Of a stretch of 64,000 nucleotides of DNA, positions 38,897 to 45,927 are shown one piece after another (position 1 is the first letter of the stretch; every line of letters begins with the position of its first letter). Below the pieces are notes generated by a model, which saw nothing but the letters and a program-made list of their open reading frames with translations, made no database searches and was not told the origin of the DNA. The translations under genes and the position numbers were made by a program. Source of the stretch: JANMZO01 sp963763135 (GTDB lineage Bacteria; Actinomycetota; Acidimicrobiia; Acidimicrobiales; JANYDT01); NCBI GenBank assembly GCA_963763135.1, contig CAVXNJ010000013.1, forward strand, positions 1 through 64,000, in the 5' to 3' direction.

Positions 38897-39448
38897 ATGG
38901 CGGGAAACAATCAACGGCGGAACACAAGGCGGGCCCTCATCGGAGGCGTCCTCGGGGCGATCGTGATAGCGACGGCCGCGACGTTCTTTGTGGTCGACCG
39001 AACCAGCGGGAGCAGCGACGCGTCCGGCTTCGAGCTGCCGGCATGCACCGAATCCACGACCGTTGAATGTTTGCGCAACTGGACGGTCAATGGCTCGAGC
39101 GTGCAGGCCGAGCTGTCCAACGGCGACCGACTCGCCTACAACGCCGGCGCAACCGGCGACATCTACCTGGTCGGCAACTGGCTCTGCGGATCTCTGTCCA
39201 CCCTGGCCATCTACCGGCCCTCAACCGGTGTCGTGTACTTCGTTGACTCTTGGCCACGAACTGAAACGAAGCCCATTACCTACGCAGATCGCACCGACCA
39301 GACCGGCCTCAATCGATCCGAGCTCCACATCGGCGACTACAACGACGACGGCTGCGCCGACCTTGGTGTCGATGACCCCAACGGCACCCGAACCTGGCAC
39401 ATGCCCGCCGTGCAAAAGCGCCGCCTCCAAATCCTGCCCGCCTCATGA
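38897..39448 (+). CDS. Exported single-helix protein coupled to the binding lipoprotein
   Basis: 183 residues with one N-terminal helix (ALIGGVLGAIVIATAATFFVV). The outer part contains three cysteines (PACTE, VECLRN, NWLCGS) and HIGDYNDDGCADLGVDDPNGTRTWHM, which resembles an FG-GAP/calcium-loop motif (DYNDDGCADLGV). Stop overlaps the start of the lipoprotein gene. Possibly a surface partner of that protein. Confidence 0.7.
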   Translation: MAGNNQRRNTRRALIGGVLGAIVIATAATFFVVDRTSGSSDASGFELPACTESTTVECLRNWTVNGSSVQAELSNGDRLAYNAGATGDIYLVGNWLCGSLSTLAIYRPSTGVVYFVDSWPRTETKPITYADRTDQTGLNRSELHIGDYNDDGCADLGVDDPNGTRTWHMPAVQKRRLQILPAS

Positions 39449-41148
39449 AGCGCACCACCGCCACCTTCATCGTCGGCATCGCCATGAGCCTCAGCGCCTG
39501 TACCGGCTCATCGAGTTCGTCACGCGCCGCAGCGGACAACGCTACGAACACCGCAGCTATCGACCCGGTCGCCATCGAGCTGCTCAACCCACAACCCAGC
39601 ACGACCGTGCCCGCGCCCACAACGGCAACGACGACCACCGAAGCTACGACCGAAGCTACGACCGAAGCTACGACCGAAGCACCAACGACCACAACCGAAC
39701 CGGCAACAATCCTCCCAACCAGCCAAACCCCGACCACGACGATCACCACCACACCAGCGACCACCACACCACCAGTACCGCCAACCGTGGCACCAGCCAC
39801 GACCAAAGTGATCGTGACCGTTGCGCCACCGCCCGTCACGGCCCGGCGCGCACCCGCAGCGACAGTCAAGATCACTGCGCCGCCGACCACGCGAGCGCCC
39901 CGGCCTGCAACGACGATCCGACCGGGGACAAGCACGATTACCACCCCGTCGACACCAACCCCGACCACACCGACCACGCTCACGGCCCCGGCGGTCGTGG
40001 CCGGGTTCGATGGCAAGACCATCACGCTGACCAACCTCGGCACCCGCAACCACCCAGCGTTCGGGCCACTAGGGCGCAACATCAACGGCGCGTTCACCGC
40101 GCACTTCAACGCCGTCAACCGCCACGGCGGTATCGCCGGAAAATACCCTGTACGCATACAATTCGTGGAGACCGGCTACGACCCCGGCACCGCCCAAACC
40201 GCCTACCAAGCAACCAAGAACACCACCGTCGGCTACGGCTCCATCCTCGGCACCCCCATCGTCGCAGCGCTGCTCCCCGGACTCGAAACCGACAACATCA
40301 CCGCAGCACCCGCATCCCAAGACGCCGAATGGGCGAAGCATCCGGCACTGCTCCCCATCGGCACCACCTACCAGGTACAAGCCATCAACGGCGCCAGCTA
40401 CTGGTGGGAAACCGCCGGACGCGACCAAACCCTTTGCGGACTCTCCGTCGCCACCTCCTACGGCGCCACCGGCACCGAAGGACTCCGCTACGCCGCCCAA
40501 GCCAACAACGCCACGCTCGGCCCCATCCTCGAACTCGGCCCTACCGACACACCCGACGCCAACATCGGCCGACTCGCCGGCGCCGGCTGCAAAGCCGTCT
40601 ACCTCACCACCACACCACAGCAGGCCATCAGAGCCGTGCTCGCCTCCGCCCAAGCCGGCTACCGACCCCGATGGATCTGGATGTCCGCCACCTGGAACGA
40701 CGCCGTACTCACCCCCACCACCAGCCAAACCCTCGAAACCACCTCCTGGGTCATCAGCGAAGGCCCGTCCTACAACGCCATCCCCACCAGCGACACCCCC
40801 GGCCTCTACCGCATGGTCACCGAACTCCGATCCAACGACGGCAGCGCCTACGTCGACCAAGCCAACGTCGGCACCATCTTCGGCTGGGGCCAAGCCCTCG
40901 TCTGGGAAGCCCTCCTCGAACGCGCCGTCACCAACAACGACCTCTCACGCACCGGCATCCAAGCCGCAGCAAAACAACTCGGCACCATCGACCTCGCCGG
41001 GCTCATCGCACCTCCCAACCTTTCCAGCCCCACCCGCAACGCCAGACCCGCCAACACCATCTTCACCCCCAACGGCTCCTACCTACTCGGACTCAACGCC
41101 ACCCGCATCGACTACACCTCACCCGCCGCAACCAGCTACCAGAAGTGA
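39445..41148 (+). CDS. Branched-chain amino acid-binding-protein-like lipoprotein (periplasmic binding protein type 1)
   Basis: 567 residues. Signal with lipobox LSAC (Cys at residue 19), then a ~160-residue Thr/Pro-rich spacer with three exact 12-bp repeats encoding TEAT. The domain from ~185 onward has the LivJ-like layout: FGPLGRNINGAFTAHFNAVNRHGGIAGKYPVRIQFVETGYDPGTAQTAYQ, ASYWWETAGRDQ, AGCKAVYLTTTPQQAIRAVLASAQAGY. No permease genes nearby, so it is not part of a transporter here. Found in a conjugative element, it might sense ligands, act as receptor or in entry exclusion. Confidence 0.8.
   Translation: MKRTTATFIVGIAMSLSACTGSSSSSRAAADNATNTAAIDPVAIELLNPQPSTTVPAPTTATTTTEATTEATTEATTEAPTTTTEPATILPTSQTPTTTITTTPATTTPPVPPTVAPATTKVIVTVAPPPVTARRAPAATVKITAPPTTRAPRPATTIRPGTSTITTPSTPTPTTPTTLTAPAVVAGFDGKTITLTNLGTRNHPAFGPLGRNINGAFTAHFNAVNRHGGIAGKYPVRIQFVETGYDPGTAQTAYQATKNTTVGYGSILGTPIVAALLPGLETDNITAAPASQDAEWAKHPALLPIGTTYQVQAINGASYWWETAGRDQTLCGLSVATSYGATGTEGLRYAAQANNATLGPILELGPTDTPDANIGRLAGAGCKAVYLTTTPQQAIRAVLASAQAGYRPRWIWMSATWNDAVLTPTTSQTLETTSWVISEGPSYNAIPTSDTPGLYRMVTELRSNDGSAYVDQANVGTIFGWGQALVWEALLERAVTNNDLSRTGIQAAAKQLGTIDLAGLIAPPNLSSPTRNARPANTIFTPNGSYLLGLNATRIDYTSPAATSYQK
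39637..39680. repeat. 12-bp tandem repeat in the Thr-rich spacer
   Basis: ACCGAAGCTACG three times exactly plus a partial fourth (ACCGAAGC). Codes Thr-Glu-Ala-Thr units of the wall-spanning spacer. Confidence 0.9.
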
Positions 41149-41193
41149 ACCGAGTGCGAGTCCACGGCACATATGCCGAAATCGTGCCGCGGA

Positions 41194-42486
41194 CTATTTC
41201 GACGCATCCCACTCGGCGGGGTCGGCGCTCGGCTCATCCCAGCAGTACTGCACCGCAAGCGATGTCGCGAGCATCGCACCGACGAGTGCGGAAGTCGGCG
41301 CGAACACACCGGCGTAACCTACGGCGTGCGATGTGGGGTGGCGTGCGAAGTGGTTCGGTGGGTCGATGCCAGTGTTCGGAAACCAAGTCGTGAAGGCACG
41401 GAACAAAGGCCGCAGGCTTAGGTTCTCGGCCACAATACGCAGCGGGAGGTCGTCTAAGTCCTCCTGCGCCTGTGTCCTGGTGTGACTGCGGCCGTTGTTG
41501 CCGTGGAGTCCGAGCACGATGCTATCGATGATGTTCGACGCATGGGATTGTGCCGGTCCATCGAGGTTGGCACGCAATGCCGAGACGGCGCTGCGGCACT
41601 GCACGGCCCATTCGTGTTCAATCGCTGCGAGGGCCTTCTCGCAGTCATCGAGGATGTCGTCGCGGCGATCAGCGAGAATGTCGAAGCGCGCCTCCGGTCC
41701 GCCGGCCTCGACAAGGAGGACGACGATCTCGGGGCGCGGTACCCAGCTGAGTGGTATCCCCTCGTCGAGAGCGATCGTCGCCACGACGTCGAGCGCAGCG
41801 ACATTGCGCAGGTTGGCGGGGATCCAATTGTCGAGGTCTGCAAGTAGACCCGAGATGTCGATCGTGGGGATCTTGAAGGAGATGTTCTCAGAGATCCGAG
41901 AGAAGACCTCGGTCTGCTTGCGGAGTGATTCTTCGAACTCAGCACTTGCGCGCGCCCATTGCTCAAGCGCCGCGCTCGGTACGGCTGCGCTGGTGAGGGA
42001 CTCCGCAAATCGCTTTTGAGCGGCCGTCGCTTGGACGGCGAACCCGGCGTCCATAACTGCCTTTTGGGTCGCAGCGGTGCCAGAGAAGTCGATCGAACGA
42101 GCGAATTTCTTCGCGATCGTGTTCTGGGCCGCAACGGACTCCGCAAATCGCTTTTGAGCGGCCGTCGCTTGGACGGCGAACCCGGCGTCCATAACTGCCT
42201 TTTGGGTCGCAGCGGTGCCAGAGAAGTCGATCGAACGAGCGAATTTCTTCGCGATCGCGTTCTGGGCCGCAATGACCTTCTCGAATGCGCCCGCCTGGTC
42301 GGCAGCGCGTCGCGCAGCTTGGAGGCCGATAGATGCGAGGCTGCGCTGGATCGCAGCGAAAGAGTCGAGGAAGGCGCCCGACAGGCGAAGACCGGGGACG
42401 CTCTCAGCTGGATCGCGCCGGTCGGTGGAGGAGCCGCTCTCGCCTTTGTCCTCCGGTTCATCTGGGAGCTCGGCAGCATCGCTCAT
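41194..42486 (-). CDS. Unknown protein with a duplicated 46-residue repeat; candidate defence or Abi-like gene
   Basis: 430 residues from the ATG at 42486. Residues ~72-165 contain two nearly identical 46-residue units (AKKFARSIDFSGTAATQKAV). A central domain follows (LDVVATIALDEGIPLSWVPRPEIVVLL) and a helical C-terminal domain with FARHPTSHAVGYAGVFAPTSALVGAMLATSLAVQYCWDE, a pattern seen at the end of HEPN-like or abortive-infection-like proteins (RHxxxH). It is convergent to the lipoprotein gene and separate in strand from the surrounding genes. Function not known. Confidence 0.65.
   Translation of the reverse strand: MSDAAELPDEPEDKGESGSSTDRRDPAESVPGLRLSGAFLDSFAAIQRSLASIGLQAARRAADQAGAFEKVIAAQNAIAKKFARSIDFSGTAATQKAVMDAGFAVQATAAQKRFAESVAAQNTIAKKFARSIDFSGTAATQKAVMDAGFAVQATAAQKRFAESLTSAAVPSAALEQWARASAEFEESLRKQTEVFSRISENISFKIPTIDISGLLADLDNWIPANLRNVAALDVVATIALDEGIPLSWVPRPEIVVLLVEAGGPEARFDILADRRDDILDDCEKALAAIEHEWAVQCRSAVSALRANLDGPAQSHASNIIDSIVLGLHGNNGRSHTRTQAQEDLDDLPLRIVAENLSLRPLFRAFTTWFPNTGIDPPNHFARHPTSHAVGYAGVFAPTSALVGAMLATSLAVQYCWDEPSADPAEWDASK
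41998..42273. repeat. 138-bp tandem duplication
   Basis: Copy 1 41998-42135 and copy 2 42136-42273 differ at about two positions. The length is 46 codons, so the reading frame is kept. The near-identity means it is recent. Confidence 0.9.
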
Positions 42487-42684
42487 CGTCCAAGTGTGCC
42501 AGCAGTGTGTGACGCGCTCGGTGCAGATTCTCACGACGCTCAACTCGACGGTAATGAGCACACCACAACCTCATATCCACGGAGAGTGTCCGAAATGGCG
42601 GTGGCGGGTGCCTTCTCTTTGTGCGAAGCGACAGAAGAGTCGGGAGGATGTGTGGTGCGAGTTCGTCATGTTGGAGATGCGGTG

Positions 42685-43125
42685 ATGTGGGGCCGCCGAG
42701 AGCAGCGCACGGTCGATTGCATGGCGGATGCGTTGACGGTGGAGGTGATGCGTGGTTCGTGGCGTGCGGGGTCGTTGTGCGCGGAGATCGATTCGTTCGA
42801 TCGGTGTGGCCGAGCAGAGCAGCAGCGGCTGTGCGGGGCGTGTCCGGTGTCGGAGCCGTGTTTCTGGTCGGCGTTGGTGGAGGAGCGCGGGTTTCGGTCG
42901 AGTGCCGGGGTGCCGCCTGGTGTGCGGGGTGGGGTGGAGGGTTCACGTCGCCGGTTCATTTTGGGTGAGTTGAGTGATGCGGAGTTGATGGTCCGTTACC
43001 GTCGGGCGGTGAACTCGATTCTGGCGGGTTTGGTGGGTCGGATCGTCGGGTGGCCTGACGCCGGGGAGGATTTCCGTTGGGGTGGGTGTCCGATTGGGCG
43101 GGGGTGCGTGCCTTCTTTCAGGTGA
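42685..43125 (+). CDS. WhiB-like iron-sulfur transcription regulator
   Basis: 146 residues from the ATG at 42685 with GGAG upstream; the ORF reaches further but without coding pattern. Four cysteines in WhiB spacing: SLCAEIDSF, then LCGACPVSEPC (C-x2-C-x5-C), followed by SSAGVPPGVRGG in place of the usual G-[VI]-W-G-G, and a basic tail GSRRR. Wbl proteins occur only in Actinobacteria and their phages and plasmids. It starts a block of coupled genes (TGATG overlap with the next). Confidence 0.85.
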   Translation: MWGRREQRTVDCMADALTVEVMRGSWRAGSLCAEIDSFDRCGRAEQQRLCGACPVSEPCFWSALVEERGFRSSAGVPPGVRGGVEGSRRRFILGELSDAELMVRYRRAVNSILAGLVGRIVGWPDAGEDFRWGGCPIGRGCVPSFR

Positions 43126-44333
43126 TGAGCACGGTCACCTTCAGCGAGGTCACGAGTCGGTTGGCTGCGTCGCAGCGGCTGCGTCAGCGCCGGTTTGAGG
43201 CGTTGCCACCGGATGGTCCGGGTGCACCGTGGTGTGAGGCGCAGGGCCGTGGTCCGGGAGAGTCAACGTCGGCAGCGGGCCTGGTGGAGTTGATCTCGTC
43301 GATCGGCACGGTTGGGGTGTTGCAGCCGATTTTGGTGGAGGAACTCGCGGACGGGTTCCGCCGGGTGGTGGCCGGCGCCCGCCGGTTGATGGCGGTGCGT
43401 GCAGGCCGCCTGGAGGATCCCTCGAACCCGCATTTTGTGACGGTGCCGGCGTTGATCTGTCCGGGTCCGCTATCGGGTCCGGAGATCCGCACGTGGCAGT
43501 TGATCGAGAACCTGGCCCGCACGGATCTCGCGGATGGGGAGCTGGGCGCTGCGTTGATGTGGGAACGCTGCGAGCTCCTCGCGATGCGCTTGTCTGCAGC
43601 GGGTCATGCGGTCGCCTTGGAGGGCTTGTCGGAGGATCCGAGGGAGCGGTGGCCGGCGTTGGAACGGGCCCGGCTGGCGGCAGGTTTGCATGGGACCGGG
43701 GCCCCGTGGAGCGATGTGCTGGGCCGTCTCGGGTTGCAGCTGACCTCGTCGAAAGCGGAGAAGGTTGTGCGGGCGTTCGCGATGCTCCCGGCGGAGATGT
43801 CGTCGGACATGGACGCGCACCAGGTGGCGGTGTCCACGCGCCTGGAATGGATCCGGTTCGCGTCAACGGGACGCGCTGCAGCGGCGGACGCGATCTGGGC
43901 GGCGCTCAAGGAACGGGGTCGTCCCGCGTTGCTGCGCTCGGCCGTGAGTACTGCACAGTCCGATCCTGACTTGGCGATCGATGAGGTGTGCGACACCGCC
44001 GAGGCCGCGGATGCTGAGGCGCGTGCTGCACGTACAGCGACTCGGCTTGGGCTGCATGCCGTTCCCGACTTCCACGAGCACAGCGACAACCGCGGTGCTG
44101 AAGTGGACGGGGAGCCGGTGGTGGATGTGAACGGGCGTTTCCTTGTCGCGGCGCAGACGGTGGAGGAGTTCGAGGTGGCGCTGGACCGGATCAGCGGCCA
44201 GGTTCGCGCTGGTGCCGTGCTTGGGCCGGCCGCGGGCGGCCTGCACGCCCGGCTGGTCGAACTTGTCGACATGCTCGAGCCGGATCCGGGCCTGGTGCCG
44301 TGGGAGCTGGGTCGTGAGCAGGGAGCGGCGTGA
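43125..44333 (+). CDS. ParB/Srx-domain protein
   Basis: 402 residues, start overlapping the WhiB stop. ParB N-domain pattern: ELISSIGTVGVLQPILVEELADGFRRVVAGARRLMAVRAG, then VPALICPG and EIRTWQLIENLARTDLADGELG (residues ~50-160). A long helical region follows, with HTH-like LGRLGLQLTSSKAEKVVRAFAML. It is not adjacent to a ParA gene, so it may be a nuclease-like or regulatory ParB relative rather than the partition protein. Confidence 0.75.
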   Translation: MSTVTFSEVTSRLAASQRLRQRRFEALPPDGPGAPWCEAQGRGPGESTSAAGLVELISSIGTVGVLQPILVEELADGFRRVVAGARRLMAVRAGRLEDPSNPHFVTVPALICPGPLSGPEIRTWQLIENLARTDLADGELGAALMWERCELLAMRLSAAGHAVALEGLSEDPRERWPALERARLAAGLHGTGAPWSDVLGRLGLQLTSSKAEKVVRAFAMLPAEMSSDMDAHQVAVSTRLEWIRFASTGRAAAADAIWAALKERGRPALLRSAVSTAQSDPDLAIDEVCDTAEAADAEARAARTATRLGLHAVPDFHEHSDNRGAEVDGEPVVDVNGRFLVAAQTVEEFEVALDRISGQVRAGAVLGPAAGGLHARLVELVDMLEPDPGLVPWELGREQGAA

Positions 44334-45553
44334 TGGCGAACTCACGTATCCCGGTGAGGGTGGTGTCTCCGGCGCGGGGTTGTGATTGCCGGGTGTGTCC
44401 GTACTTCACTGGGAACCCGAACGCGGTGGAAGCGATCTGTTCGGGCCGGAACAGTGATTGCGCGTATCGCGGCTGTGCCCGCTCGAACGGACCACTCGAC
44501 AACGGGCCACTCGACAACACGGAGATGGGTCGGGTGGCGCCGTGTGGGCAGTGCTCGATCCGGTGCGGGTCACGGGTCGACATCACCGACTGGATGAGTG
44601 ATGTGGGCGGCACGCTCGGGCTCGATGACATCAACCCGGGCCGTTACCGGTTCCCGTCGTTGGGACGGTTCGTGCCGATGCTCGATGGAACCTCTACTGC
44701 AGCAGCGCTTGATGGCGACCTGCGATGGCCGGCGTACGCGTTGGGATTGCGCCGGATGATCTCGTTGGCGACGGGTCAGGTGATGCCGGTGTGGCGTGAC
44801 CGCACGGCCCGTGAGGTGTTGGGGCTGTCGGACCCTGGGCTGTCGGGTTCTGGGGTGTCGGGTTCAGGGCAGTTGACGGTGTTGGTCGGGTACGGCACGG
44901 ATCCGTTGGTGGAGCTGTTGTGGACACGTCGTCGTCAGCTCGAGTTCGGCTCGGTGCTCGCCGGGCAGGGTTGGGATCTGGTGTTGGCCCCGAACTTCTC
45001 GATGTACGGCAATCAACCGAGAACTGAGCATTTACTGAACTTCCGCCGGAACTTGTTGATCGCATCCGAGCTCGCAGGTGAGGGGGTGCCGGCAGTCCCG
45101 AATCTGTACTGGTTCCGGCTCGAGGACTTGGACCGAATTCTCACTTGGATCACCGACACGGCACCGGTCGCGGTTGCGGTGAATTTGCAGACGTTTCGCA
45201 CCGACCCGGACTGGCAAACCACCGTGTTGCCGGGTCTCACATACCTGGCGATGGGTCTTGATGATGCGGGTGTCCCGACACGGGTGGTGCTCAATGGTGC
45301 GTCACGCGCGGACCGGATCGCGACACTCGTTGGGCTGTTTGGTGAACGGTGCGTGTTCGTGTCGCAGAACCCGGTCCAGTACGCCCGCCACGGTGCCGTG
45401 ATGGGCGCTCGTGGCCGTGAGGACAAGCATCTCCCGGTCGCCGACGCGTTCACGGAAACGGTCCGGTTCTACGCGTCGCTCATCAACGATCTCGCAGCCG
45501 CCGGTGATGCCGGGGTCGGTCGTCGGGAGAGCGGGTTGAGTGATGCCTCGTGA
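44333..45553 (+). CDS. DUF4417-like protein with Cys-rich N terminus
   Basis: 406 residues, TGATG overlap with the gene before. The first ~80 residues carry nine cysteines (GCDCRVCPYF, ICSGRNSDCAYRGCARS, APCGQCSIRCG), likely metal or Fe-S sites. The second half resembles DUF4417: LVLAPNFSMYGNQPRTEHLLNFRRNLLIASEL, VPNLYWFRLEDLDRIL, VSQNPVQYARHG. Function unknown; such proteins occur in plasmids and phages. A repeat PLDNGPLDN lies between. Confidence 0.7.
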   Translation: MANSRIPVRVVSPARGCDCRVCPYFTGNPNAVEAICSGRNSDCAYRGCARSNGPLDNGPLDNTEMGRVAPCGQCSIRCGSRVDITDWMSDVGGTLGLDDINPGRYRFPSLGRFVPMLDGTSTAAALDGDLRWPAYALGLRRMISLATGQVMPVWRDRTAREVLGLSDPGLSGSGVSGSGQLTVLVGYGTDPLVELLWTRRRQLEFGSVLAGQGWDLVLAPNFSMYGNQPRTEHLLNFRRNLLIASELAGEGVPAVPNLYWFRLEDLDRILTWITDTAPVAVAVNLQTFRTDPDWQTTVLPGLTYLAMGLDDAGVPTRVVLNGASRADRIATLVGLFGERCVFVSQNPVQYARHGAVMGARGREDKHLPVADAFTETVRFYASLINDLAAAGDAGVGRRESGLSDAS

Positions 45554-45926
45554 TGCGCGCGGTGTTGTGGTGATTCGCTGCTGGGTGCTGTACGCCCTTG
45601 AACCCGCGCACGGCCTCGCAACCCGGTTCGTGGGCGTGCTCGGCACCGAGTCACACACCGGCGCCAACCGTGTGGACGGCGACCGTGTGGATGGTGACAC
45701 GGTCGATGTGCGGGTGTCATGGGTGCCGCTGGTGGACCGCGGTGAATGGGACGACCGCCTGCACGGCCGGACCGAGATCGGCGTACTTGAGCTTGAGCAC
45801 TGGACCTGGTTCAACAACGGGATCGTGGTCGACCTGTTCCCGATCCCGGCACCGCAGGGCCGTGACTTGTTGACCGCGGTCGAGATCCTTGTCGAGGAAC
45901 TCCTCGCCGCCGGGGCAGGGGACTGA
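45543..45926 (+). CDS. Small unknown protein upstream of the large kinase-like protein
   Basis: 127 residues (ATG at 45543 overlapping the previous stop by 11). Beta-rich: VVVIRCWVLYALEP, VDVRVSWVPLVDRGEWDDRLHG, GVLELEHWTWFNNGIVVDLFPIPAPQGRDLL. One base before the next start codon. It may be a chaperone or immunity partner for the large protein that follows; that is inference from position only. Confidence 0.65.
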   Translation: MPRDARGVVVIRCWVLYALEPAHGLATRFVGVLGTESHTGANRVDGDRVDGDTVDVRVSWVPLVDRGEWDDRLHGRTEIGVLELEHWTWFNNGIVVDLFPIPAPQGRDLLTAVEILVEELLAAGAGD

Positions 45927-45927
45927 G

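Noticed and set aside
40069..40893. Minus-strand ORF rich in Gly and Val
   Set aside because: Shadow of the lipoprotein gene; GVVGG-type composition arises from the complementary strand.
38988..41393. 801-codon ORF in a second frame over the lipoprotein gene
   Set aside because: His/Arg/Pro-rich sequence without a domain; the lipoprotein frame has signal peptide, lipobox and binding-protein motifs.
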